Below are positions 11,497 to 23,188 of a stretch of DNA of 64,000 bases, in pieces (position 1 is the stretch's first letter; every line of letters starts with the position of its first letter). The translations under genes and the position numbers were made by a program. Origin of the DNA: Pythium myriotylum (lineage: Eukaryota > Oomycota > Peronosporomycetes > Pythiales > Pythiaceae); NCBI GenBank assembly GCA_023091665.1, contig JALJCQ010000026.1, positions 1,302,001-1,366,000 of the forward strand. The letters run 5' to 3'. The notes below the pieces were generated by a model. It ran no database searches, was not told where the DNA came from, and saw nothing but the letters and a program-made list of their open reading frames with translations.

Positions 11497-12649
11497 CGTT
11501 TTGCTATACAGCCCCTACCGAGCCTACCATGACTCATATTGACCATGATGTTATATTCAGTTGAGTGATAAAACCAAAGTAGTGTATCAAATCAGCACAA
11601 CTACTGTTAAATTCAGTTTTATCCTACCATAATGTCCAGACGGCAGCCGCGTATTGACCGAACATTATGTGCAACGTGCCACCGACTGTGCTTGGGAGGG
11701 GTATCCCTCTATCCTTCCCTTCACTTTGCAAACTTGATCAAGAGAAGAAGAACGAAGCCCTTGGTGAAGTCATGGCGTAGAATGTAAATGCACTTCAGGT
11801 AGGGTGGTGTTGACAGAATTGACGTCTATTTTATTATGTGTGTGGTAACCGATTTTCATTTCAGGGTTTTGAGGGACATGTTGCTTCTCAACTGTATCGG
11901 CGTCATCGACCTGCCTTGAAGACACCCGAATCAAGCTTTTCGCATGTTGTTCAACGAGTAGGTTACTGTTCATTACTGAGTGAGAAGTGGGAATCTCGTC
12001 CATTAGGGTGAGATCAGGCTCCTGCGTGGAGGCCGTTACTTTCTCTCAGTGCGTGTGGTCTGCTGTATCTATTTCTCGAACGCATAACTTGTCAAATACA
12101 CAAGTCCATTTGACTGACCACCTTTACTTGTTCCTGGTGTGTGACTTTGTGTTGTGTTACTGTTTGAGCTTGGATGAATTTTCTTTTCGGCTGTGTATCT
12201 ATCGTTAACAGTACGTGGTATCAGCACTCCACAGGTGTGTTAGGTCAGAATCGCTTCACTCGGCTGCGCTTCACCTCCACAATTCGCCCGTGCGCGGACG
12301 AAGACATGCGATGTCTTGAACTCCATAGTGTTGGCCGTGATCGACGCAGCAAAAGTGGCAGCCGTGCACATGGCTTTAGCAGTCATCCCAAAGTGTTTGA
12401 AGTCTTTGCGAAGTTGATCATTCAAACAACCACGCTTACGAACCATACAATCACGATGGACCATATTTGTCAACAGGGTGCACGTTCATCCGTCGTGACC
12501 ACAATTGTTAGAAAGCCTGTTCATGACTCCATCACAAACCTGTTTCGACAGATTTGTGGTGGATCAAATGGACTTGACGATAATGACGAATCTGACCAAA
12601 CTGTGCACTTCTCCTTTCACTGGTGCTCATTTCGAGATTCATCGACTTG
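11497..12649. other. Stretch without a recognisable gene
   Basis: Short frames only. A minus-strand frame at 12240-12473 and plus-strand frames at 12174-12650 have no motif I can name. Confidence 0.35.
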
Positions 12650-13184
12650 ATGAGAGCTCACGCTGCTTTCTATCGATTCGTGGAAGAAGTTGCAAGCGCC
12701 AAGAAGCGCACAAAAGCGGCGGCGGACCACGCTCGAAAATGGAAACCATAGGACGACGATTCATTTTGGCTATACTATGATGCAGGTAAAAAGTACCGAA
12801 AGCTTTGGTTGGAGCTGCCTCTTGAAGACAGACAGCAGAGGATGGCTCTCGGAAATGACCTAACGTACGACGGCCCACCGAGCGGGATTAAGGATCACCG
12901 ATCGGAAAAGAAGAAACGAATGGAGGCTGGCGCTGGTGTTGCGAAGTCGACCAAGACGACGCGTCCCGATGCAGCCCCACAGCCTCCAGCCGAGCCACTG
13001 ACTCCTGAGATTGTGAGACGCACGTCAAAAACCAGGGAAAATTTCGCCAAGGCTCAAGGGTACGCGGCGTTTACCCAGGCGCAGTTGGCGTACTTGAATG
13101 AGAATAAGCTGTTGCTGGTGAGCAGTTTGGCAAGCTACTGGAGAAGCATCGGCGCCCAAATTGCACTCGGTTTACCAAGTGCTC
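12650..13184 (+). pseudogene. 5' part of a host reading frame split by gypsy element 1
   Basis: From an ATG at 12650 the frame runs to 13184, where the LTR of gypsy element 1 begins. After removing the element and one copy of the TGCTC target duplication, the frame continues exactly in phase at 25117-25337, giving about 250 codons in all. There is also an in-frame TAG at 12749-12751, and an alternative downstream frame opens near 12809. The encoded protein is Ala/Lys/Arg rich, has Trp/Tyr-rich stretches (FWLYYDAGKKYRKLWLE) and is probably helical. I recognise no family. The retained reading phase on both sides is the main evidence that it was coding before insertion. Confidence 0.55.
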
Positions 13185-13612
13185 TGTGGCGCCATGCCCA
13201 AGCACGGCGTGTGTTTCCAGACTCGATCCGACAGTGCGAGCGCGCGCGCATCGCAGACGAGTTGATGGACGACTCGGCGCGGGACTCGGCGCGGGACTCG
13301 GCGCGCGTCACCGCTTGTTAGACGACTTTGACGACGCCGATTTGATGGACGACTTTGGTGAGGCCGATTTGATGGACGACTTTGGTGATGGCCGTCGGTT
13401 TGTTGGACGACTTTGCACGCTCTGTTGCTCCGTGTAAGCACACGTCGCAGAGAGCGAGTAGTAGCGGCTGACTCACCAAGTCGGGAAGCAGTGCGGCGAG
13501 GATCGCCCTGGTGGGGAAGCGGTGTGAGAAGGAGGGCCATAGTGTTGAAGTAGTGATGTATATTTTAGCGCGGTAATGAATCTCACTTTGCAATTTGCCT
13601 GCATCCAGCACA
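13185..13612 (+). repeat. 5' LTR of gypsy element 1
   Basis: 428 bp, TG...CA ends, same length as the 3' copy. It contains an 11-12-bp GC-rich unit (GCGGGACTCGGC) in about three copies and a 27-bp unit around TTGATGGACGACTTTGG, both conserved in the other LTR. Confidence 0.92.
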
Positions 13613-13644
13613 AAGATCTTTTAGCAAAACGACTCCAAGCAAAC

Positions 13645-14862
13645 ATGTCCTCCTTTGACCGCGACGGCGACATCGAGATGGTTGCCCCACCGGTGTTCGA
13701 GTTTATCAAGGCGCCTCGACTTGCTGCTTGGAGCCAGCAGGCGCTGGTGGCGTTCCAGCGGGAGCGCCGCCAGTATGAGGACAAGATGCACGAGCGCTGC
13801 CTGGTCACTGGTGAAGTCCCCGAGAGGGTGGTGGTCAGCGTTAAGAGCTCCATCGACACGAGGGTGTTGGACCACCTCTCACGCTACGTTTTCAAGCGTC
13901 ACGTTTTCGAGGTCACGGACCAGGAGGTGTGTGCGGCGATCAGCCAGAAGACTGGCGCGCTCATGAACGACCACGTGCCCGATGTCGACCAGCTTGTTAA
14001 GGCCAAGCTCAAGATGGACCTGCGAGAGGCCGATATCGAGGCTCGCGTGTTGAAATATTATCTCGACTTCGATAAGATTGTCGAGGACTATGGACTGGGG
14101 ACAATCATTGGGTCAGGCCCGGTCTATGATGAGGCTGGGCGTCAGCGAATAAAGGCGCGGTGCAAGTTGCTCATGCAGCACTTGCAAACCGAGGCGCTCA
14201 AGCTCGACATCGAGCGATTCGTCTCCCTTACTCACCGTCATGCGAGGTCGGATGACGTCGCGCTCTATGACCTAGTCATCGAGCGCGGACGTCACCAGCA
14301 GCATTTCCATTTGATCTCGGGTGAGGCCAAGCGTGAGTCTGCGGCTAGCAAGAAGCCGCGTGGTGCGAGCGACAAGGACAAGGGCAAGGACAAGGGTGCC
14401 GATCGGCCTGGTCCGGCTGGTGTCAGAGGTGGTTCTGGCAAGGAGCCACCGCGAGATGGATGCCTCCATTGCCGTGGTGCCCATTGGCTCAGCGACTGTC
14501 CGACGGCGACCCCGGAGAAAAAGGAGGAGGCACGCCGCCGGCGCAAGGCCAAAAAAGAGGCGAAGCCCGAACGGGTGAAGAAAATGAGGGCGGCGGAAGG
14601 GACGACGGGCATGCGTACAACGATACCCTGGAGGTACCGTTGTGTGTTGACACTGGCGCCGACTGTAACGTCGTGTCCAGCGGCGTTGTGGATGAGTTCG
14701 CTGAGTTGGACGCCACAGTTATCCGCGTGCTCCTTGAACCGACGGTGGTCGTGGTGTTGGCCGGGGGCAAGCGGACGGAGTGTGTCGAGTCGATCACGGT
14801 CGACGTACAGATCACGACGGCTGCCGGGTTGCCTCGCCTTGCCAATGTGCGCTGCCTCGTGA
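13645..14862 (+). CDS. gag: gag-like protein of gypsy element 1
   Basis: The first ATG after the LTR is at 13645 and opens 405 codons. Residues 1-240 look like a gag capsid region. A Lys/Asp/Gly-rich linker follows, then a CCHC-type zinc knuckle (CLHCRGAHWLSDC), which binds nucleic acid during packaging. A long Lys/Arg stretch comes next. The last 80 or so codons look like out-of-frame pol sequence: the protease motif starts near 14640 in another frame. The true gag/pol boundary is therefore near 14590-14610, reached either by programmed -1 frameshifting or by a frameshift mutation. Confidence 0.75.
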   Translation: MSSFDRDGDIEMVAPPVFEFIKAPRLAAWSQQALVAFQRERRQYEDKMHERCLVTGEVPERVVVSVKSSIDTRVLDHLSRYVFKRHVFEVTDQEVCAAISQKTGALMNDHVPDVDQLVKAKLKMDLREADIEARVLKYYLDFDKIVEDYGLGTIIGSGPVYDEAGRQRIKARCKLLMQHLQTEALKLDIERFVSLTHRHARSDDVALYDLVIERGRHQQHFHLISGEAKRESAASKKPRGASDKDKGKDKGADRPGPAGVRGGSGKEPPRDGCLHCRGAHWLSDCPTATPEKKEEARRRRKAKKEAKPERVKKMRAAEGTTGMRTTIPWRYRCVLTLAPTVTSCPAALWMSSLSWTPQLSACSLNRRWSWCWPGASGRSVSSRSRSTYRSRRLPGCLALPMCAAS

Positions 14863-17257
14863 TGAATGAGCATGATGACGAGCTGTTGCTCGGTAGGGAG
14901 ACGCTTCGGGATGTCGGGATCGACGTGGACAACTTGCTCGATCAACTCGCTGGCCCGGACCGCGTGGCGCAGGGTGACGAGGATGATTTTGATGACGAAG
15001 ACTACGTGCTCGTTGGCGAACAACCGAACGAGGTCGATGATCTACTCGAACGTATGGTGAACGAGGCCGAAGCTGACGGGTTCGAAGTCGTTGAGATGCC
15101 GCGCATGCGCGAGCTTGTACACGAGTACCGTGATGTGTGGCGCGTACAGCTTGGTGCCGACGAACCTGCCGACGTTCAGCCAATAAAAGTGCGTTTCCGT
15201 GACGACGTCGTGCCGCACCCTAGCGGTACTCGGAAGTACCCTGAGCGCCAGCGTGAGTTCCTACGTCGCTATGTGCGTGAGCTGGAAGAAAACGGGCTTG
15301 TTGAGAGGAACAACACGAGTCGGTGGGCTTGCGCCGCGCACCCTGTGAAGAAGCAAGGCACCGATGACTATCGCATCACTGTCGACCACCGGCCCGTGAA
15401 CGAAAGGACGGTGCCGCTCGCAGGTGTGACGCCGAACCTTGCTGCCGTGACGCAAGCCGTGCGGGGAGCGTTTGATTTCGGCAAGTTTGAGTTCTTTAAG
15501 GGGTTTTGGCAGCTCCCGCTGCATGAGAACAGTCGTGAGGCGTTCAGCTTTGTGGCAGAGGATGGCGTGTTCACGCCCACCCGTGTTCCACAGGGTGCAG
15601 CCGACTCTGCCCTGCATTTCCAGCTTCAGATGCACGAGGTGTTTCGCGACCTGCTCTATGATTCTGTACTCGTCTGGATTGACGATGTGCTGCTTTCCGC
15701 ACGGAACGCAGCCGACTATGTCGACCGCTTGAGGGTTTCTTCCAGATCCTACGACAGCGCCGATTGAAGCTCAATGCGCGCAAGTGTAAGCTGTTTGCGC
15801 GCCGCGTGATCTGGTGTGGCAAGTTGATCGACGGCGAAGGGATCCAGCATGATCCCGCCCGCTTGGAGGCGCTGCGCCGGGTGCCGCTGCCTCCGGCGGC
15901 AGCCGCGCTGCAAGGTTTCTTGTGCGCGGTCAATTGGCTCCGAGAATCGATGGTGGACTATGCCCGTACGGTGGGGCCGCTCCAAGCCAAGCTCGAGAAG
16001 GTCATGGCTGCGAGAGGACGGAAGAAGAAGCAGTTGACTGGAGTCGATCTGACCTGGACCAAGGACGATGAGGCCGCATTCCAAATGGTGTTGCGCCTGC
16101 CCGCTACGTCTACTAAGCTGTACTTTGCCGATCCAGTTGCGGAGGTGTGCCTCTTCACGGATGCGTCCAACGCGGGCTGGGCGGTGGTGCTCACGCAGGT
16201 GAGGGACTGGCAGCCCAACAGACCAGTGGTGGAGCAGCAGTATGAGCTGCTGGTCTGTCGGGCCAACCCAAGTTTGACAGCGGCCGAGGCTGTGCTCGAC
16301 TGGCATAAGCGCTTTGGCTTGCCGGTCGAATGGGTCTCCGACAACGGCTCTCATTTCAAGGCCGCGGTACTCGCCGAGCTGGCCGCACGTGTGGACGCGA
16401 GCCAGCGCTTTGTACCGGTCTACACGCCATGGATTAACGGGACTGTGGAGCGCGTAAACCGCGACATCCTCCAAGTGCTCCACGTTTTGCTGCTCGAGCT
16501 CCAACTCGACACTCGGAATTGGGCTCACCTGTTGCCAGTGATCCAGAGCAACCTGAACCACACGCCAGTACCTTCGCTCGGAGGGCACGCCCCGATCGAA
16601 TTGTTCACGGGACTGCCAGCGTCGACGCCTCTTGACATCATTGTGGCCCCGGGTCGGCGCCGCGCTGAGGTGTTGGCGGTCGATGTTGCAGCTGCTGCCG
16701 AACAGCTCGAGGCGCTACGCTGCCACTTGCGGGAGCTGCATCAGACCGTGGCAGACCGCAAGGAACAGAAGCGTTAGCGCGCCAAGGGCCACGTGAACAA
16801 TTTTGAGGTCGGCGACTACGTACTCTGGTCGCGCGTCAATAAGCGCCTGCAAGGCGGCAAGCTTTTGGTGCGCTGGGTTGGCCCGTTCCAAGTCATGGCG
16901 GCGCTCCCGTACTCGTTCCTCATCAAGCACTTGCTGTCTGGTGATGAGTACGACGTTCATGGCTCTCGACTCAAGTTCTAATATGATCCGGAACTCAACG
17001 TGACCGCGGAAATCCGCCAACACATCGCCAACCAGGGGATCATACTGGAGATCCGTGACATCGTCGGCCACCGTAAGAACCGCTCTAGTGGTGAATGGGA
17101 GTTGTTTGTCGCATGGTGCGGCTTGCAAGATGAAGAGAACTCGTGGGAACCCTTCGCGGAAATTTTTCGTGGCGCTCCAGTGTTGGTGCAACGCTATGTT
17201 GAAGCCCAGGCTGAGCCCTCATTGGCGGCGTTGGTCCCGTCTCTGTCCGACGCCTAG
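14460..17257 (+). pseudogene. pol: pol of gypsy element 1: protease, RT, truncated RNase H/integrase, chromodomain
   Basis: The protease has its catalytic DTGAD near 14648. Reverse transcriptase follows (about 15120-15750) with VPQG and a WIDDVLL box. Motif A reads KFEFFKGFWQ, so the usual first catalytic Asp is Glu. A frameshift near 15740 moves to the next frame. RNase H begins (LFTDASNAGW, about 16150) and jumps directly into the middle of integrase (EWVSDNGSHF, about 16330), so most of RNase H, the zinc-binding HHCC region and the first integrase Asp are deleted. In-frame stops lie at 16775-16777 (TAG) and 16979-16981 (TAA). A chromodomain (VAWCGLQDEENSWEP) ends the polyprotein at 17257. 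The copy cannot encode a working integrase. Confidence 0.85.
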
Positions 17258-17310
17258 GGGCCGCGCAATAAATTGACACGTCCGAATGGGTACAACTCAT
17301 GCACCTGTTG
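17258..17310 (+). other. 3' untranslated part of gypsy element 1, before the nested insertion
   Basis: Contains GGGTACAACTCA, repeated shortly after the nested element near 24533. The last five bases, TGTTG, are the target duplication of element 2. Confidence 0.7.
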
Positions 17311-17613
17311 TGTAACGGTCCACGACCGTGCACAGCACCTGCGCTTGAGGAAGCGTGAGCAGCCGCTCCGAGTCGACCCCTGTCGACGAGCGCCAAGGAC
17401 TTGGCAAAAGGCGAACTGATTGTATTCAGATTATTCCCCTGGGGAATAATCCCCCCTATACCTGATGTCCCTGGTATCTAATACCCAGGGATATCCCCTA
17501 CTGAATCTAATAAAAGAGAGTCACTACTTAGGGTAACTTTTCCCCTAAGTGGACCACACACATTATGTACCTACACAACCTAACCTACTTGTGTAACCTT
17601 GTACCCCGTTACA
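17311..17613 (-). repeat. 3' LTR of gypsy element 2
   Basis: 303 bp with perfect TG...CA termini inside the short inverted repeat TGTAACGG/CCGTTACA. It has AT-rich internal direct and inverted motifs such as CCCTGGGGAATAATCCCCC. Confidence 0.93.
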
Positions 17614-18569
17614 CCACCCCCCACCCAAAATGAGGAACACCCTTGTCCCTACTTTAGGAACAGCCGTGTCCTAGAAAAGTAACACGAGCCTATTCCAGTA
17701 CGGAATTTCCGAGGACCCACACGGAAATGGGTACAGACTCATGGCGACCATGAGCGCGAAGTCGCGTGTCGATTTTTCGACAACGACTGATTGAGAGCCG
17801 CAGCGGCTTGGCGCAACACCTCGCTGCGTCATGAGACGCATGCAGACGTGCGCGCGGTCGCCAGCGACCACTGGATCATGACGATCCCCCAGAACTGGGC
17901 CATTTTGCCGTCTAACGGCGGCAAGCCAAAATGGCATGGTCAGACGACCATTGCGAGGCGAGCAGAGCTCGCGGCAAGCCCAAACTTGGCACGCACACTC
18001 AGTGCGGTGGGTTCTTGCCTTGTGCAAGCGTACAGGTCTGTACGATGCGATCTCGCAAACTTCGTCTCTTGACGGTGCCCAGAATTGGGTCCAGTCTAAT
18101 ACTGGAGACTGTGGTCGGTGGGTATCCACCGCGAGTACTACCAAGTACTCAAGAGGCTGGCTAGCCTCATCCAGCGACTCAACGGAGTGCGTGGAGTGCG
18201 GGGATACCCGTGGCAGTCGAACAACGACGTTGCCGGACAACTTCGTGTTGTCGGCCACACGCTCGGGCGTGATGGCTACACCGCAGAGAACTGCTCGGTG
18301 TAGCAACACCAAACTGAGCCAGCCACTCTGGCTTGGTGCGAGCGTTGTCCAACGCAACCGATGAGGTCGGTGGACGTTGTCGAAGCTTCGACTGCGCCGA
18401 ACGCGGCGTTCTCGCCATCTTCATGGCCTTCTGCTTGGGTCTTGTACCCATGTCTATAATAGACAGGGACAGTCGACTTGACTGAGACGGACCTTCCGTG
18501 TGCTCCACTGAGCGTCTTCCTTGAGGAACTTGACACACTTCTCATCTTGATGGAGGTGGTCGGTCCCAC
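17614..18569 (-). other. 3' region of gypsy element 2 between chromodomain and LTR
   Basis: It holds a polypurine tract next to the LTR. A minus-strand open frame at 17671-18357 (228 codons) has no domain I recognise. It may be a chance frame in the long untranslated region or an accessory ORF of this lineage. Confidence 0.4.
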
Positions 18570-21500
18570 CTACTGGAACCATCCAGGATGATCATGTTCG
18601 CATGCGCGAACAAGATCAGAGCAATCTTGCCTGAGAACACTCTCATCAACCCAGGAGCTCTGGTTGCTTGGATATCCAAGCCACTTGACCAAGAGCTGGC
18701 GGACGCCATTGTGCACACGCACACTGTCGAGAGACTCGACGTGATAATGGCGTTCACCATTCCTGTCAATCACAGGGAAATGAGCGCGCACCGGTCGCAG
18801 CGCTTACCTTCTGGTCTTAACACCAGTGTCGGGGATCCGACGTGCTCCTTCGGGTTCAGCAAACGTAACCCAAGGTCGTGTTGACGACGCAATTGTCGCA
18901 TTTGACGACTAAGTCGAACTTCGACGGGCTTGAGCAAGCCGTGCTGAGCGTCTTGGCGCTTCGCCGTGTGGACTAGCAACGCCACTTGCAGGATCCTGCA
19001 TCCCGATAGAGTCGCTAGAGGAATCATCCGTGACGGGCACGTTCTCGTGCGCGACTGCGGGCGGTTGCATATCGGCGGCAACTCCGCTTGGAATTGTTTC
19101 CGACGACTCTTCGTCCAATGCATCTCCATCAGGGCGGAGATACGGCTTGAGCAAGCCGACGTAGAACGTCGGGTGCGTCTGCAACCATGTTGGCAGGTCG
19201 ACCCTGTAGGAGTTTCCACTCCGCTTCAACACCTTGAACGGGCCGATATATCTCGGCAGCAGCTTTGAGCTGCCCAAGCTGGACACAGCATTCTGAGACA
19301 GGTTCTTCGTGCTGACAAGCGCATAGTCGCCTGGCTTGAACACGTGCGTGTTCTTCCGACCGTGTTTGTCGGCTTGTTCCTTCTGAACATCTTGGGCAGC
19401 TGCCATCGCGTCACGCACGCGGGTGATGACGTTCACACGTGTCGACAAGAACTCGTCGATCTTGCGGCGCTCCGCCGACTTGGAAACACCTTCCAACTGG
19501 GAGGCAAGTAATTGCCGAGCCCCTCCCTCACCAGACTGGCCACTGCCCATGAGACAGAGCGGCAGCGCTGGGTGTCTCAACCCGTTCACGTAGAACGGCG
19601 ACAGACCTGTCGAGGCATGAACAGAGTTGTTCATGGCGAACTCCACCATGGGGAGGTGGTCGCACCACGAGAGTGGGTCACTCGCACAATACGAGCGGAG
19701 GATATCCTCGGCGACGCGGTTGGCGCGCTCGGTCTGACCATCGGTCTCCGGATGGTCCGTCTTCGACATGTCGAGCCGTCGTCGACATGTCGAGTGATTT
19801 CTGGGAAGGTCTCTTCCAAATCCTGGAGCCCAGGATTTGGAAGAGACCTTCCCAGAAATCACTAGTGAACCTGGGATCCCGATCCGATACGATTGAGTCG
19901 GGGAGACCGTGTAGTCGAAACACGGTGTCGACGAAAAGTCGAGCACAGTCGAGACCTGTGCAGGTATCCGAAACCGGAACAAGATGCACCATCTTGGACA
20001 AACGGTCAACAAAGACCAGCACACCATTGTGCCCAGCGGACGTCTTTGGCATGCCAAAGAAGAAGTCCATGCTCACTGAGCGCCAGCAGTCGCTGGGGAC
20101 AGGCAAGCTCTGAAGCGGAGCCTGAGAGTGTGCACTTGGCTTCACTCGTTGACAGACGTCACACGTGCGGACATACCGCGACACCCACTTGTACATCTTG
20201 GACCACCAAAACCTTGGGCTGAGAAGTGCGTACGTCTTCTCACGGCCAAGATGGCCAGCACCAGGTGCGTCGTGGGCACCATGCGCGATCACATATCGCA
20301 GGTCGTCGTCTGCAGGAACGACAACGCGAGCTTCTTCGCTGTTCGAGACCTGATATTTCAGGAGGCCGTCTTCGAACGTGTACCGATGGAGTCGGGCTCG
20401 AACGCGAGGCGAGAGAGACTTCTCCGAGTCTGACGACTTGAGAGCACGAATGATCTCCGCACACTGTGCGTCGCCTTCGTAGGCGTCACGAATCAAGTCG
20501 TAGACATCAGAAGCAACCGATGTGAGATTTGTTCATCTCGTAGTCGGGACGCCGAGAGAGTGCGTCCGCCAGCACGTTGAGCCGACCCGGCTTTTACTCG
20601 ACAGTAAAGTTGTATTCTGAAAAGAATGTCAACCAGCTAGCCATTCGCGGTGACAAGTGCGGAGGCTGTGCCGCTGTGCGTAGAGACGCATGGTCTGTGT
20701 AGACCACGAACGGCAACGCGCCGAGAAGGTGAACGCGGAACTTCACCAAGGCGTACTTCATCGCCAACAATTCCTTGTCGTGAACTGGATAGTTCTTCTC
20801 GGCCGCTTGGAGCTGCCGAGACTGATAAGAGATGACCCTCTCGTGACCATCGTGGTCCTTCTGCAGAAGTGCACAGCCGACCGCATAATCGGAGGCGTCG
20901 CAGACGACGCTATACGGAGCGGAGTCATCCGGCAACGCCAGGATCGGCGCTTGGAGGAGACTCTCCTTGATCCTTTGGAAGGCAGCTTCCGTGTCGTGAG
21001 ACCACGACCACTCAACGTCATTCTTGAGCAGCTGAGTCAGCGGCCGAGCCATCTCGGCGTAGTTCTTCGTGAACCGGTGCAAGTAGTTGGCGAGACCCAA
21101 CCACTAGCGTAGGTCCTTCACGGACCGTGGCGATGGCCACTCGGCGATTGCCTTCACCTTCTCGGGATCCGCCCGAACACCGTCGACTCCGACGAAACAC
21201 CCAAGCACTGGGATCTCTTCGGCTCCGAAGATACACTTATCCAAGTTGGCATAAAGCTTATGCTCCTCGAGGCATTCGAGAACTTGGCGGAGGTGATCCT
21301 CATGGAGCGTATCCAAATCACGACCGGGCTCCGGCTTCGTGTGGACGTAGATGTCGTCGAAGTACGTCTGTGCGAACGCTCGCAGGGGACGGAACAAATG
21401 GGTCACCAAGCGATTGAACGTCGCTGGGGCGTTCGACAGCCCCTGTGGCATCACGAGCCACTCCCAGAGCATGCCGCTCGGCGTACTGACGGCAGTCTTG

Positions 21501-23188
21501 GGGATGTCCCCACGCTCCATGAGCGCTTGGTAATAACCGTCGACCAAGTCGAGAGAACTGAATTTCTTCGCGCCGGACATCCGGTGGATGATCACATCCT
21601 TCCGAGGGATCGGAGTGGACGCAGGAATCGTCTGTGCGTTCAACTTGTTGTACGCGTGGACGATCCTCCACTTGCCATTTGGCTTGCGCACACAGAACGT
21701 TGGAGCGCTGTGCGGCGAGACGCTCTCGCGCACCAGGCCAGCCTTGGCTTTCTTAGCAAAGAATTCATCAATGAAGTCCGATTGTTCGGCCGGCAGAGCC
21801 CACTGGCGAACGGTCGCATAGCTCGAGCCAGGCTTGAGCTTGATCTCGTGGCGAACGCCACGATCAGGGGGCAACCCCGCCGGCGGGTTCTTGCTGAGGC
21901 AAGTCTCCGCAAACCGCTTGACTAGCGGATAGAACCGATCCTTCGGATTCTTAAGGATGGCGGAACCACGGCGCGCGTCAAACTTCTGACGAAACTCAAC
22001 GAGGACATCCTCGTCAATCACCGTCGAGGTGTTGAGTTCAGCGAGGTCTCGCTCAGATCGGAGGATCACAACCTCAGCGATCTCACCAGCCTTGAGCTCG
22101 CGGACGAAATCGTCCATAGGAAGTTCCTCCAAGCTAGTCAGCTCGGAGAACTCGGGCAACGGTGCCATATCGACCGTGGACGGATCGATCGACGATCCTG
22201 TCATCACATCGACGATGTGCACGTCATACGACGCGTCCGAGAGCGGGAGTGGCTCAGGCCTGGGCTCGGTCATATCCGACGACCCTGAAAGCGGCTCGAC
22301 CGCACGCGGACACGCGACAAGGGGACAAATCCCGGAAGCATCTTCCATGCTGGTACTCGGAGGGGGCGGAGACAACTCGACGCCCTCTTCTACGCCGTAC
22401 TCCACGGCAGACGGCACGACCGTCTCCGGAACACCCGAGGTGTCCATGGCGTTCACTACGCCAATGAAGTAGGCACTTCCATCTTCTTTGATGGGGATCA
22501 TCAGCCGGCGAACGAAGGAGGGTTCATGACGCTCCTGAGCTCCGTTCCTGCCGGGATACGTGCTCCCAATCGACTTGGTCCTCCAGTCGATCCGTGGCTC
22601 GTGGCGCTCGAGCCACGGCATGCCGAGGTTGAGGTCAAACCTCTCATCCATGTCGAGCACTGTAAAGGGCTCGACTGAGTCGAAATCGACAAACGCAATG
22701 CGTAGATCGACCTCGATCTTCTTCGTCTCTGCGACGATGCCCGTCGCAAGACGCACCGAGACTCTTCCGAGATCTCGCTCACAAGCTTGAGCAAACAGAG
22801 AAGCATTCTCAGCAATACTTTGCTTGCGACCGTAATTGCGCGTCGCACCAGAGTCGATTAGGACTCTGAAGGGACGTGCAAATCCCTTCACTTGAGCAGT
22901 GACGACGATGGGCTCGCCACTGATGCGCAGCTCATCAACTGCTGAGAAGAGATCTTCTTCTGGGGGCACCCGGCCTTGCGATACTGCCGAACTCGGCGTC
23001 GCGGAGCGAGGAGTGATCGCCCCAGTAGACTGCCCCGCGTCTACTGGGAACTCTCGTTTCCCTGCGACGTGGAAGCAGATCCACCTCGGTTTCCCGAGCG
23101 CCGCGGCCGACCACGGCGAGCACGACCACCGCCCCTCTTGCGCGGACAATTCCGCTGGAAGTGACCGAACTTCCCACAAGTAGAACAC
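18570..23188 (-). pseudogene. pol: pol of gypsy element 2: protease, RT, RNase H, integrase, chromodomain
   Basis: Read on the minus strand, the frame overlaps gag by about 150 nt in the -1 frame, the usual gypsy arrangement. Protease has LIDSGAT (near 22850). RT has FSSLDLVDGYYQ and a YFDD box (near 21345). RNase H has VVCDASDYAVG. Integrase has the zinc region (HLGREKTY ... CDVCQRVK), first Asp (SMDFFF), second Asp (VSDRDPRF) and, in another frame, the Glu region (TDGQTERANRV). A GPY/F-like segment (YIGPFKVL) and a chromodomain (LVKWLGYPSNQSSWVDE, 18570-18791) follow. Lesions are TAG at 21104-21106, TAA at 20594-20596, a frameshift near 20530, a 34-bp perfect palindrome at 19793-19863 that scrambles the integrase core, TAG at 18909-18911 and TAA at 18804-18806. 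It is not translatable as a polyprotein. Confidence 0.9.
19793..19863. repeat. Perfect 34-bp palindrome inside integrase
   Basis: Arms 19793-19826 and 19830-19863 are exact reverse complements separated by 3 nt. One arm is normal integrase coding sequence (SDFWEGLFQILG) and the other its inverted copy. Next to it, CGACATGTCGAG is directly repeated (around 19764 and 19783). This looks like a foldback or template-switch rearrangement. Confidence 0.9.

Noticed and set aside
13172..13611. Minus- and plus-strand frames with DDFDDADLMDD-type repeats
   Set aside because: They lie wholly inside the LTR of gypsy element 1 and recur in the other LTR. They reflect LTR tandem repeats, not a gene.
17671..18357. 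228-codon frame as an envelope-like gene of gypsy element 2
   Set aside because: No signal peptide or clear transmembrane segment, and the composition looks non-coding. Kept only as a possible accessory frame.
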